Below, one piece after another: positions 21,793-35,900 of a stretch of DNA of 64,000 nt; the first letter of the stretch is position 1, and each line of letters starts with the position of its first letter. Below the pieces are notes generated by a model. It was given only the letters and a program-made list of their open reading frames with translations, was not told the DNA's origin and made no database searches. The translations under genes and the position numbers were made by a program. This DNA is from Cepaea nemoralis (Eukaryota; Mollusca; Gastropoda; Stylommatophora; Helicidae), in contig JACEFZ010013214.1 of the NCBI GenBank assembly GCA_014155875.1, positions 1-64,000 of the forward strand. The letters run 5' to 3'.

Positions 21793-24700
21793 GAAGTGTC
21801 AGTTACCCTGGGCTACAGAAGCCACTTGTTTATAGACTGCTTACATGAAGTGTCAGTTACCCTGGGCTACAGAAGCCACTTGTTTATAGACTGCTGACAT
21901 GAAGTGTCAGTTACCCTGGGCTACAGAAGCCACTTGTTTATAGACTGCTGACATGAAGTGTCAGTTACCCTGGGCTACAGAAGCCACTTGTTTATAGACT
22001 GCTGACATGAAGTGTCAGTTATCCCTGGGCTACAGAAGCCACTTGTTTATAGACTGCTGACATGAAGTGTCAGTTACCCTGGGCTACAGAAGCACTTGTT
22101 TATAGACTGCTGACATGAAGTGTCCAGTTACCCCTGGGCTACAGAAGCAACTTGTTTATTAGACTGCTGACATGAAGTGTCAAGTTACCCTGGGCTACAG
22201 AAGCAACTTGTTTGTAGAACTGCTGACATGAAGTGTCAGTTACCCTGGGCTACAGAAGCAACTTGTTTATAGACTGCTGACATGAAGTGTCAGTTACCCT
22301 GGGCTACAGAAGCAACTTGTTTATAGACTGCTGACATGAAGTGTCAGTTACCCTGGGCTACAGAAGCAACTTGTTTATAGACTGCTGACATGAAGTGTCA
22401 GTTACCCTGGGCTACAGAAGCAACTTATTTGTAGACTGCTGACATGAAGTGTCAGTTACCCTGGGCTTACAGACGCCACTTGTTTAGAGACTGCTGAGCA
22501 TGAAGTGTCAGTTACCCTGGGCTACAGAGCCACTTGTTGTAGACTGCTGACATGAAGTGTCAGGTACCCTGGGCTACAGAAGCCACTTGTTTGTAGACTG
22601 CTGACATGAAGTGTCAGTTACCCTGGGCACAAAGCCTTTTTATAGACCTTTAAAAGTTGTTACCCTGGGCTACAAAGCCTTGTTTTAGACTGCTGACATG
22701 AAGTGTCAGTTACCCTGGGCTACAGAAGCCCTTGTTTTGAAAAAAGTGTCAGTTACCCTGGGCTACAGAAGCCAACTTGTTATAGCTGCTGACTGAAGTG
22801 TCAGTTACCCTGGCTACAGAAGCAATTGTTTGTAGACTGCTGACATGAAGTGTCAGTTCCCTGGGCACAGAAGCAACTTGTTTGTAGACTCTGACATGAA
22901 GTGTCAGTTACCCTGGGCTGCAAACCCTTTTGAAGACTGCTGACATGAAGTGCAGTTACCCGGTCAGAGCCACTTGTTTGGAAATGCTGACATGAAGTGT
23001 CAGTTACCCTGTCAGTACAGGCCCTTTTTTATAGACTGCTGAAAGAAGTGTCACTTCGTGCAGTACCAGCTTGTTTATAGACTGCTGACATGAAGTGTCA
23101 GTTACCCTGGGCTACAGAAGCCACTTGTTTGTAGACTGCTGACATGAAGTGTCAGTTACCCTGGGCTACAGAAGCAGCTTGTTTAGTAGACTGGCTGACA
23201 TGAAGTGTCAGTTACCCTGGGCTACAGAAGCACTTGTTTATAGACTGCTGACATGAAGTGTCAGTTACCCTGGGCTACAGAAGCCACTTGTTTATAGACT
23301 GCTGACATGAAGTGTCAGTTACCCTGGGCTACAGAAGCCACTTGTTTATAGACTGCTGACATGAAGTGTCAGTTACCCTGGGCTACAGAAGCCACTTGTT
23401 TTATAGACTGCTGACATGAAGTGTCAGTTACCCTGGGCTACAGAAGCCACTTGTTTATAGACTGCTGACATGAAGTGTCAGTTACCCTGGGCTACAGAAG
23501 CCACTTGTTTATAGACTTGCTGACATGAAGTGTCAGTTACCCTGGGCTACAGAAGCACCTTGTTTGTAGACTGCTGACATGAAGTGTCAGTTACCCTGGG
23601 CTACAGAAGCCACTTGTTTATAGACGCTGACATGAAGTCAGTTAACCGGGAAGTTTTTATAGACTGCTGACATGAAGTGTCAGTTACCCTGGGCTACAGA
23701 AGCAACTTGTTTATAGACTGCTGACATGAAGTGTCAGTTACCCTGGGCTACAGAAGCCAAATTGTTTATAGACTGCTGACATGAAGTGTCAGTTACCCTG
23801 GGCTACAGAAGCCCCTTGTTTATAGACTGCTGACATGAAGTGTCAGTTACCCGGCTACAGAAGCCACTTGTTTATAGACTGCTGACATGAAGTGTCAGTT
23901 ACCCTGGGCTACGAAGCCCACTGTGATGATTAGACTGCTACAGAAGCCACTTGTTTATGACTGCTGACATGAAGTGTCAGTACCCTTGGTACAGAAGCAC
24001 TTGTTTATGAATGCTGACATGAGTGTCAGAAGCCCTGGGCTACAGAAGCCACTGTGTTATGCTCATGGACTGTCAGTTACCCTTGGCTACAGAAGCACAT
24101 TTTTTGTAGACTGCTACATGATGTCAGTTACCCTGGGCTACAGAAGCCACTTGTTTATAGACTGCTGACATGAAGTGTCAGTTACCCTGGGCTACAGAAG
24201 CAACTTGTTATGTAGACTGCTGACATGAAGTGTTCAGTTACCCTGGGCTACAGAAGCACTTGTTATTAGACTGCTGACATGAAGTGTCAGTTACCCTGGG
24301 CTACAGAAGCCACTTGTTTGTAGACTGCTGACATGAAGTGTCAGTTACCCTGGGCTACAGAAGCAGCTTGTTTGTAGACTGCTGACATGAAGTGTCAGTT
24401 ACCCTGGGCTACAGAAGCCACTTGTTTATAGACTGCTGACATGAAGTGTCAGTTACCCTGGGCTACAGAAGCCACTTGTTTATAGACTGCTGACATGAAG
24501 TGTCAGTTACCCTGGGCTACAGAAGCCACTTGTTTATAGACTGCTGACATGAAGTGTCCAGTTACCCTGGGCTACAGAAGCCACTTGTTTATAGACTGCT
24601 GACATGAAGTGTCAGTTACCCTGGGCTACAGAAGCCACTTGTTTATAGACTGCTGACATGAAGTGTCAGTTACCCTGGGCTACAGAAGCACTTGTTTATA

Positions 24701-26929
24701 GACTGCTGACATGAAGTGTCAGTTACCCTGGGCTTACAGAAGCCACTTGTTTATAGACTGCTGACATGAAGTGTCAGTTACCCTGGGCTACAGAAGCCAC
24801 TTGTTTATAGACTGCTGACATGAAGTGTCAGTTACCCTGGGCTACAGAAGCCACTTGTTTAGTAGACTGCTGACATGAAGTGTCAGTTACCCTGGGCTAC
24901 AGAAGCACTTGTTTATAGACTGCTGACATGAAGTGTCAGTTACCCTGGGCTACAGAAGCCACTTGTTTATAGACTGCTGACATGAAGTGTCAGTTACCCT
25001 GGGCTACAGAAGCCACTTGTTTATAGACTGCTGACATGAAGTGTCAGTTACCCTGGGCTACAGAAGCCACTTGTTTATAGACTGCTGACATGAAGTGTCA
25101 GTTACCCTGGGCTACAGAAGCCACTTGTTTATAGACTGCTGACATGAAGTGTCAGTTACCTGGGCTACAGAAGCCACTTGTTTATAGACTGCTGACATGA
25201 AGTGTCAGTTACCCTGGGCTACAGAAGCCACTTGTTATAGACTGCTGACATGAAGTGTCAGTTACCCTGGGCTACAGAAGCCACTTGTTTATAGACTGCT
25301 GACATGAAGTGTCAGTTACCCTGGGCTACAGAAGCCACTTGTTTATAGACTGCTGACATGAAGTGTCAGTTACCCTGGGCTACAGAAGCCACTTGTTTAT
25401 AGACTGCTGACATGAAGTGTCAGTTACCCTGGGCTACAGAAGCCACTTGTTTTATAGACTGCTGACATGAAGTGTCAGTTACCCTGGGCTACAGAAGCCA
25501 CTTGTTTATAGACTGCTGACATGAAGTGTCAGTACCCTGGGCTACAGAAGCCACTTGTTTATAGACTGCTGACATGAAGTGTCAGTTACCCTGGGCTACA
25601 GAAGCCACTTGTTTATAGACTGCTGACATGAAGTGTCAGTTACCCTGGGCTACAGAAGCCACTTGTTTATAGACTGCTGACATGAAGTGTCAGTTACCCT
25701 GGGCTACAGAAGCCACTTGTTTATAGACTGCTGACATGAAGTGTCAGTTACCCTGGGCTACAGAAGCCACTTGTTTATAGACTGCTGACATGAAGTGTCA
25801 GTTACCCTGGGCTACAGAAGCCACTTGTTTATAGACTGCTGACATGAAGTGTCAGTTACCCTGGGCTACAGAAGCCACTTGTTTATAGACTGCTGACATG
25901 AAGTGTCCAGTTACCCTGGGCTACAGAAGCCACTTGTTTATAGACTGCTGACATGAAGTGTCAGTTACCCTGGGGCTACAGAAGCCACTTGTTTATAGAC
26001 TGCTGACATGAAGTGTCAGTTACCCTGGGCTACAGAAGCCACTTGTTTATAGACTGCTGACATGAAGTGTCAGTTACCCTGGGCTACAGAAGCAACTTGT
26101 TTATAGACTGCTGACATGAAGTGTCAGTTACCCTGGGCTACAGAAGCCACTTGTTTATAGACTGCTGACATGAAGTTGTCAGTTACCCTGGGCTACAGAA
26201 GCAACTTATTTGTAGACTGCTGACATGAAGTTGTCAGTTACCCTGGGCTACAGAAGCCACTTGTTTATAGACTGCTGACATGAAGTGTCAGTTACCCTGG
26301 GCTACAGAAGCCACTTGTTTATAGACTGCTGACATGAAGTGTCGTTACCCTGGGCTACAGAAGCCACTTGTTTATAGACTGCTGACATGAAGTGTCAGTT
26401 ACCCTGGGCTACAGAAGACTTGTTTATAGACTGCTGACATGAAGTGTCAGTTACCCTGGGCTACAGAAGCCACTTGTTTTTAGACTGCTGACATGAAGTG
26501 TCAGTTACCCTGGGCTACAGAAGCCACTTGTTTGTAGACTGCTGACATGAAGTGTCAGTTACCCTGGGCTACAGAAGCCACTTGTTTGTAGACTGCTGAC
26601 ATGAAGTGTCAGTTACCCTGGGCTACAGAAGCAACTTGTTTGTAGACTGCTGACATGAAGTGTCAGTTACCCTGGGCTACAGAAGCAACTTGTTTATAGA
26701 CTGCTGACATGAAGTGTCAGTTACCCTGGGCTACAGAAGCAACTTGTTTGTAGACTGCTGACATGAAGTGTCAGTTACCCTGGGCTACAGAAGCAACTTG
26801 TTTGTAGACTGCTGACATGAAGTGTCAGTTACCCTGGGCTACAGAATTAACTTGTTTGTAGACTGCTGACATGAAGTGTCAGTTACCCTGGGCTACAGAA
26901 GCAACTTGTTTATAGACTGCTGACATGAA
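21793..26929. repeat. 54-bp satellite, left block (~95 units)
   Basis: Unit contains AAGTGTCAGTTACCCTGGGC, then TACAGAAGC, then TTGTTTATAGACTGCTGACA. Single-base variants (C or A after GAAGC; A or G after TTT) recur in runs of neighbouring units, suggesting local homogenisation. Units around 22600-24100 are far more damaged than those at 24150-26900. The block fills most of intron 1 and is split from its right part by the composite element at 26930. Confidence 0.97.
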
Positions 26930-27124
26930 ATCAAGTCAAATCAAATCAAATCAACTTTATTAGGGTCACAAATTGGGCGCGCAGGCCCGTCTTACATTCG
27001 GCCCTTCCAATCACTCGTCTTTCGTTCATCAAGAGCATTATACATTTACATACGAAGAAAAACAAACATTGTGAAATGAATGTTGTAAAAATAAACAAGG
27101 CAAATTACCATGATATGAAGCCCA

Positions 27125-28790
27125 TATCCCACCTATCCATACATCACCCCACCCACACAACACCCCCACCTACCCACACACACGCGCACTAAGGGACACA
27201 TACACACCCCCACCTACCGACACACATGCACACCAAGGGACACATACATACCCCACCAACCAACCCATCCCCCTCCCGCACATCCCCCACCCACACACAC
27301 TGCCCTCACCTGATCTCCCAACCAAAACACACTCGCCACCCACAAACATTCCCCCACCAACCCACACATCCACGCCCATCCACATCCTACCCCACACATC
27401 CTCTCCCCACCCACACCTCAAACCACCCTCCCCCAGCCACATCTCCATTGACAACATATTCCCCACCCACACACACAATCCCCCACCAACCCACACATCG
27501 CACATCCACTCACACATTCTCAAACCATACACACACATCCCCACCAACTGACATGTCCCTACCCCCCCCCCCCCCACACACACACACACACACACATCTC
27601 CCTAACCACCCATACATCCCCAATCCACTCACACACACCCCACCACCCACACATACAACTTCCACCCACCCACACATGCCTTAACCTAATCCCCCACCAC
27701 ACAATCCCACACCCGCACATCACATACACCCCCTACCATGCACTATTCCCAACCCATGCACCACACACACATATCCCTCACCAACACATCCCCACTTACA
27801 CACCACACACATATCCCCCACCCAGATACCACACAATATTCCCACCCACACCCACACAGATACCCTTACCCATCCACCCCACATACCCCCACTCACACAC
27901 CACAAAAATCCCCCACCCACACACACATACCTCACCCACACAATATCACCAACCAACACACCACACACCTCTCCCCACTCACATGCATTCCCTACCCGTC
28001 CACCAACACACACTCACTCACACATCCTCCACTACGCACCCACCCACCCCACCCACCCACTCCCAACCAAACATCTCTCGATCACAATACCCCTACCCCC
28101 ACACACATCCTCCACCCACTCACACATCCCACCCCGACACATACAACTCCCTCACCCACCTACACATCCCTAAGCCACTCACACACCCCCACCCACACAT
28201 TCCCCATCCACATACACACATCTCCCACCCACACTCCCCCACATACTTCCCCCAACCACCACAATCCCCTGCTCACCCACACATATACCCCACCCATACG
28301 CACATTCCCCACACCCATCACACACATCCCCCACACCACACACTATCCTCCACCCATACCACCACAAACATACCCTCCACCCACACATCATTCACACATC
28401 CCCCACCAACACACCGCACACATATCTCAAACCCACACACCATACACTTCTCCCCACCTGCCCTTCCATCCCAAATCCACCCAACACAATCCCCTACCCA
28501 CACAACCCCGCCTCCCACACATACTTCCTCAAACCATCCACACATCTCCACCCACATAAACACACATCCCCTGCATCCGTCCCATACACATAACCTACAC
28601 CCATACACACATCCCCCACACCCATTCCAACACCCCTACTTTCAGCCCCACACATCCATCCACACATCCCACCAACACCCACAAATACCACTACCCACCA
28701 AAACCCACACACCCCAACCCATCCAAATGAATACCCCCACCCACACACACCCCACACTCACACACATCCTCCACATACACTCACACTTCC
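27125..28790. repeat. C-rich degenerate minisatellite (minus-strand form of 3585-5285)
   Basis: CACCCACACACATCCCCCAC-type words, the reverse complement of the G-rich array in copy 1. Long His/Pro/Thr-rich ORFs on the plus strand are compositional. Confidence 0.93.
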
Positions 28791-28961
28791 TCACATCTAG
28801 ACACATACAAAATGTCTCACGTTAGTATTGAAACTAGTATGAACAAACTCCCACACTTTACTCACACACATACACTGACACTTGTCATGAGCAGTCTCAT
28901 AAAAATGTTAAACATGGAGAAAAATGTGTACATAAAATGTATGTGACGTAAAAATAGTGAT

Positions 28962-29567
<606 letters not shown>

Positions 29568-29605
29568 CTTTCATATACACACACTCACACGCATGCGCAC
29601 ACATA

Positions 29606-31226
29606 AAGTGTCAGTTACCCTGGGCTACAGAAGCAACTTGTTTATAGACTGCTGACATGAAGTGTCAGTTACCCTGGGCTACAGAAGCAACTTATTTGTA
29701 GACTGCTGACATGAAGTGTCAGTTACCCTGGGCTACAAAAGCAACTTGTTTATAGACTGCTGACATGAAGTGTCAGTTACTCTAGGCTACATAAGCCACT
29801 TGTTTATAGACTGCTGACATGAAGTGTCAGTTACCCTGGGCTACAGAAGCCACTTGTTTATAGACTGCTGACATGAAGTGTCAGTTACCCTGGGCTACAG
29901 AAGCCACTTGTTTATAGACTGCTGACATGAAGTGTCAGTTACCCTGGGCTACAGAAGCCACTTGTTTATAGACTGCTGACATGAAGTGTCAGTTACCCTG
30001 GGCTACAGAAGCCACTTGTTTATAGACTGCTGACATGAAGTGTCAGTTACCATGGGCTACAGAAGCAACTTGTTTATAGACTGCTGACATGAAGTGTCAG
30101 TTACCCTGGGCTACAGAAGCCACTTGTTTATAGACTGCTGACATGAAGTGTCAGTCACCCTGGGGTACAGAAGCCACTTGTTTATAGACTGCTGACATGA
30201 AGTGTCAGTCACCCTGGGCTACAGAAGCCACTTGTTTATAGACTGCTGACATGAAGTGTCAGTTACCCTGGGCTACAGAAGCCACTTGTTTATAGACTGC
30301 TGACATGAAGTGTCAGTTACCCTGGGCTACAGAAGCCACTTGTTTATAGACTGCTGACATGAAGTGTCAGTTACCCTGGGCTACAGAAGCCACTTGTTTA
30401 TAGACTGCTGACATGAAGTGTCAGTTACCCTGGGCTACAGAAGCCACTTGTTTATAGACTGCTGACATGAAGTGTCAGTTACCCTGGGCTACAGAAGCAA
30501 CTTGTTTATAGACTGCTGACATGAAGTGTCAGTTACCCTGGGCTACAGAAGCCACTTGTTTATAGACTGCTGACATGAAGTGTCAGTTACCCTGGGCTAC
30601 AGAAGCCACTTGTTTATAGACTGCTGACATGAAGTGTCAGTTACCCTGGGCTACAGAAGCCACTTGTTTATAGACTGCTGACATGAAGTGTCAGTTACCC
30701 TGGGCTACAGAAGCCACTTGTTTATAGACTGCTGACATGAAGTGTCAGTTACCCTGGGCTACAGAAGCCACTTGTTTATAGACTGCTGACATGAAGTGTC
30801 AGTCACCCTGGGCTACAGAAGCCACTTGTTTATAGACTGCTGACATGAAGTGTCAGTCACCCTGGGCTACAGAAACCACTTGTTTATAGACTGCTGACAT
30901 GAAGTGTCAGTCACCCTGGGCTACAGAAGCCACTTGTTTATAGACTGCTGACATGAAGTGTCAGTCACCCTGGGCTACAGAAGCCACTTGTTTATAGACT
31001 GCTGACATGAAGTGTCAGTTACCCTGGGCTACAGAAGCCACTTGTTTATAGACTGCTGACATGAAGTGTCAGTTACCCTGGGCTACAGAAGCCACTTGTT
31101 TATAGACTGCTGACATGAAGTGTCAGTTACCCTGGGCTACAGAAGCAACTTGTTTATAGACTGCTGACGTGAAGTGTCAGTTACCCTGGGCTACAGAAGC
31201 AACTTGTTTATAGACTGCTGACATGA
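29606..31226. repeat. 54-bp satellite, right block (~30 units)
   Basis: Continuation of 21793-26929 beyond the inserted element. Units here are very uniform; a TCAGTC variant is shared by several neighbours around 30140-30980. Confidence 0.97.
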
Positions 31227-31362
31227 TTACTGTCTAGGAAGACCAGGAGAACTTTCAATCAGATGGCAGCTGGAACGATTAGCAGTATCGATCTTTGCTG
31301 GCTGTTGAACGAAGGGACAGCGTGTGTGGGAATTTCCTGAGTGCAGTGACGTCAGTTCTTAG

Positions 31363-31870
31363 CTCAACTCAACTCAACTCTGTTTACAGCCAGCAGAGAG
31401 CTCCAATACTAATGGTGCCTGTTACAATCTGATTATAGTCCGTCTTGCTTTACCTTGACGACTGAGTCTGGTGACGACTGTCTACAAGATCCACTGACCA
31501 TCTCCTGCTGCCGCTTTCTCTGTTCTAGACTGTGTTAGTCTGTTCTTCTGCATTATTGATGTGCTCCCAGAGGGCCTTCACCACATCTTCTTCCTCATGC
31601 ATTAAATCGCCCCTTCCCCGGGAAGGTTAACCCGGTCAACAAATGCCCGCAGAAGTCGGATGTGTCGGCCTAACGGCGAAAGAACGCAGCTCTGCTGTAA
31701 ACAGGCACAACGCAATCACATCCGAAAAAAAAAAACTCCGGATGAACGAAGAAGAAGAAGAAATCGCCCCTCAATGATGCAGCACCAGCCAATCTGTCTA
31801 CCTGTTCATTTCCAACCACACTAAAGTGTCCTGAAGAAAAGATCAAGCAAATGCTTACAACCCACAATCT
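31363..31870 (-). mobile_element. LINE 3' fragment (RNase H lineage) split by a small SINE
   Basis: The minus-strand sequence matches the 3' end of the RT/RNase H LINE at 49881-54663. The peptide FSSGHFSVVGNEQVDRLAG corresponds to the last RNase H motif there (FSPGHAGVLGNEQADRLAG). The 3' end is followed by a (TTGAG)-type tail on the minus strand (31363-31383). It is interrupted at 31615-31760 by a younger insertion. Frames are eroded. Confidence 0.87.
31615..31760 (+). mobile_element. 146-bp SINE-like insertion with 11-bp target duplication
   Basis: AAATCGCCCCT occurs at 31604-31614 and again at 31761-31771, and removing the insert restores the LINE sequence. The insert starts TCCCCGGGAAGG, contains an A11 run, and ends in (GAA)n. 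That tail is the same type as the RTE element's tail at 38248, suggesting RTE machinery moved it (inference). No clear A or B box was found. Confidence 0.85.
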
Positions 31871-32774
31871 CTAAATTGATGCATACTAGTCTGTACGAAG
31901 CATATCAATCTTCACCTTTGTGAATACTGTGTGTACATCTTGTGTGTTTTGTGTCAGCTCTAAGAAGGCTGAGTGGCTTAGATGTTTCATCATCCGCCTC
32001 TAACTCATGCAAACCTGTCTTGATTTACTGTGTGAACTTTATACATTTGTACATAGAAAGGGATGGTTGTTGTCATGTGATCCTGTGGTAGTGGATTGGA
32101 CATCCAACCTTCTCAGATAAGAATGGAAAACCAAGAGGACCTGTATGCTTGTGTGCACTTTCAAGAGCCTTCCGTATTTGGAAATGACACATGTAGGCCA
32201 AATAAGCCGTTGCCTAGGCTAAACTTCAGAATGAGACAACCTACCCACACAAGAATATTGACACCACGAATGATTCTGGCATACATACGGACGTGCTGGC
32301 TGCTGTTGTAGAGGCTACACACTGGCTGAGAATGCCCTGGTGTCATCTGTGGGAGGAGATGGAGCACTTCTGGTTCCCCACCATCCACTTCTAATAGAGC
32401 TGTCGTCCTGTGGGGTTCTGCCCTTCGAAAGCTTAACTGTGCTGATTTATTGTGACAGTACCTTGGTAATGCCCTTGTTGACCGCAATGAAAACCAAAAC
32501 CAAAACTATAGATTGTTGCATTTCTGCTGATGTATCACACTGGCAGCTCAATGATCCACACCGCTGCATTTAAAACGTGATATTTGGTTTCATCTCTTGG
32601 ACCCCGTATCTGGGACCCAAGCTACTTGTCTTATTTCTTTACCACGTGTGTTTTGAATGTTTTATGTCCATTGGTTCTTCTGGAGATATCCATGTGCAGT
32701 GATCCTTGACAACGAAAGAAAATCTTTGTCAGGTTTGTGTTCACTGATGACATGTCCTGTTTCTGTTCTCACAG
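31871..32774. other. Non-repetitive intron 1 sequence
   Basis: No tandem repeat and no supported ORF. The right end (TCTGTTCTCACAG) is the splice acceptor for the next exon. Confidence 0.55.
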
Positions 32775-32892
32775 ACTGATGACAGTGACATCTACACTGA
32801 AGCTCTCAATGATAATTCTCGGCTAGTGGACACCCCATATACCAGATTGTGTGAGGATGTAGTTCTGCCTGATTTATCAGTGAAGCATGAAG
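32775..32892 (+). CDS. C2H2 zinc-finger gene, second acidic exon
   Basis: A 118-nt exon between TCTGTTCTCACAG and GTATGA. It continues the frame of 21170-21238 (phase 0) as TDDSDIYTEALNDNSRLVDT ... LPDLSVKHE and leaves one base (G), which pairs with AA at 43094 to make a Glu codon. The peptide is acidic and has no recognisable fold, fitting a flexible N-terminal region. A 22-bp satellite starts within about 25 nt of its donor site. Splice consensus plus matching phase on both sides make the exon likely; expression cannot be seen. Confidence 0.75.
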
Positions 32893-32914
32893 GTATGACA
32901 TTCACCGCTCATGG

Positions 32915-35900
32915 GTGCCAGGTTGACTCAGCTAAACATGGTTGTCAGGTTGACTCAGCTAAACATGGGTGTCAGGTCAGCTAAACATGGGTGCCAGGTT
33001 GGCTCAGCTAAGCATGGGTGCCAGGTTGGCTCAGCTAAACATGGGTGTCAGGTTGGCTAAACATGGGTGTCAGGTTGGCTAAACATGGGTGCCAGGTCAG
33101 CTAAACATGGGTGCCAGGTCAGCTCAGCTAAACTTGGGTGCCAGGTCGGCTCAGCTAAACATGGGTGTCAGGTCAGCTAAACATGGGTGTCAGGTCAGCT
33201 AAACATGGGTGTCAGGTCAGCTAAACATGGGTGTCAGGTCAGCTAAACATGGGTGTCAGGTCAGCTAAACATGGGTGTCAGGTCAGCTAAACATGGGTGC
33301 CAGGTCGGCTCAGCTAAACATGGGTGTCAAGCCAGCTAAACATGGGTGTCAGGTCAGCTAAACAAGGGTGCCAGGTTGGCTAAACATGGGTGTCAGGTCA
33401 GCTATACATGGGTGCCAGGTCAGCTCAGCTAAACTTGGGTGCCAGGTCGGCTCAGCTAAACACGGGTGTCAGGTCAGCTAAACATGGGTGCCAGCTCAGC
33501 TAAACATGGGTGCCAGGTCAGCTAAACATGGGTGCCAGCTCAGCTAAACATGGGTGCCAGCTCAGCTAAACATGGGTGCCAGCTCAGCTAACATGGGTGC
33601 CAGGTCAGCTAAACATGGGTGCCAGGTCAGCTAAACATGGGTGCCAGGTCAGTCCAGCTAAACATGGGTGCCAGGTCAGCTAAACATGGGTGCCAGGTCA
33701 GCTAAACATGGGTGCCAGCTCAGCTAAACATGGGTGCCAGCTCAGCTAAAAATGGGTGCCAGCTCAGCTAAACATGGGTGCCAGGTCAGCTAAACATGGG
33801 TGCCAGGTCAGCTAAACATGGGTGCCAGGTCAGTCCAGCTAAACATGGGTGCCAGGTCAGCTAAACATGGGTGCCAGGTTGGCTAAACATGGGTGTCAGG
33901 TCAGCTATACATGGGTGCCAGGTCAGCTAAACATGGGTGCCAGCTCAGCTAAACATGGGTGCCAGCTCAGCTAAACATGGGTGCCAGGTCAGCTAAACAT
34001 GGGTGCCAGGTCAGCTAAACATGGGTGCCAGCTCAGCCCAGCTAAACATTGGTGCCAGGTCAGCTAAACATGGGTGCCATGTTGGCTAAACATGGGTGTC
34101 AGGTCAGCTATACATGGGTGCCAGTTCAGCTCAGCTAAACTTGGGTGCCAGGTTGGCTCAGCTAAACACGGGTGTCAGGTCAGCTAAACATGGGTGCCAG
34201 GTCAGCTAAACATGGGTGCCAGCTCAGCTAAACATGGGTGCCAGCTCAGCTAATCATGGGTGCCAGCTCAGCTAAACATGGGTGCCAGCTCAGCCCAGCT
34301 AAACATGGGTGCCAGCTCAGCCCAGCTAAACATGGGTGCCAGGTCAGCTAAACATGGGTGCCAGGTCAGCTAAACATGGTGCCAGGTCAGCTAAACATGG
34401 GTGCCAGGTCAGTCCAGCTAAACATGGGTGCCAGGTCAGCTAAACATGGGTGCCAGGTCAGTCCAGCTAAACATGGGTGCCAGGTCAGCTAAACATGGGT
34501 GCCAGGTTGGCTAAACATGGGTGCCAGCTCAGCTAAACATGGATGCCAGGTCAGCTAAACATGGGTGCCAGGTCAGCTAAACATGGGTGCTAGGTCAGCT
34601 AAACATGGGTGCCAGGTCAGCTAAACACGGGTGTCAGGTTGGCTCAGCTAAACATGGGTGCCAGGTCAGCTAAACATGGGTGCCAGGTTGGCTAAACATG
34701 GGTGCCAGGTCAGCTTAACATGGGTGTCAGGTCAGCTAAACATGGGTGCCAGGTCAGCCCAGCTAAACATGGGTGCCAGCTCAGCCCAGCTAAACAAGGG
34801 TGCTAGGTCAGCTAACATGGGTACCAGGTCAGCTAACATGGGTACCAGGTCAGCTAAACATGGGTGCCAGCTCAGCTAAACATGGGTGCCAGGTCAGTCC
34901 AGCTAAACATAGGTGCCAGGTCAGTCCAGCTAAACAAGGGTGCTAGGTCAGCTAACATGGGTACCAGGTCAGCTAACATGGGTACCAGGTCAGCTAAACA
35001 TGGGTGCCAGGTCAGCTAAACATGGGTGCCAGGTCAGTCCAGCTAAACATGGGTGCCAGGTCAGCTAAACATGGGTGCCAGGTTGGCTAAACATGGGTGT
35101 CAGGTCAGCTATACATGGGTGCCAGGTCAGCTAAACATGGGTGCCAGCTCAGCTAAACATGGGTGCCAGCTCAGCTAAACATGGGTGCCAGGTCAGCTAA
35201 ACATGGGTGCCAGGTCAGCTAAACATGGGTGCCAGCTCAGCCCAGCTAAACATTGGTGCCAGGTCAGCTAAACATGGGTGCCATGTTGGCTAAACATGGG
35301 TGTCAGGTCAGCTAAACATGGGTGCCAGGTCAGCTAAACATGGGTGCCAGGTCAGTCCAGCTAAACATGGGTGCCAGGTCAGCTAAACATGGGTGCCAGG
35401 TCAGTCCAGCTAAACATGGGTGCCAGGTCAGCTAAACATGGGTGCCAGGTTGGCTAAACATGGGTGCCAGCTCAGCTAAACATGGATGCCAGGTCAGCTA
35501 AACATGGGTGCCAGGTCAGCTAAACATGGGTGCTAGGTCAGCTAAACATGGGTGCCAGGTCAGCTAAACACGGGTGTCAGGTTGGCTCAGCTAAACATGG
35601 GTGCCAGGTCAGCTAAACATGGGTGCCAGGTTGGCTAAACATGGGTGCCAGGTCAGCTTAACATGGGTGTCAGGTCAGCTAAACATGGGTGCCAGGTCAG
35701 CCCAGCTAAACATGGGTGCCAGCTCAGCCCAGCTAAACAAGGGTGCTAGGTCAGCTAACTGGGTACCAGGTCAGCTAACATGGGTACCAGGTCAGCTAAA
35801 CATGGGTGCCAGCTCAGCTAAACATGGGTGCCAGGTCAGTCCAGCTAAACATAGGTGCCAGGTCAGTCCAGCTAAACAAGGGTGCTAGGTCAGCTAACAT

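Noticed and set aside
27226..28825. His/Pro/Thr-rich ORFs of 150-280 residues
   Set aside because: They lie in the C-rich minisatellite, occur in overlapping frames, and mirror the Cys/Gly/Val-rich ORFs of the opposite strand. Composition alone explains them.
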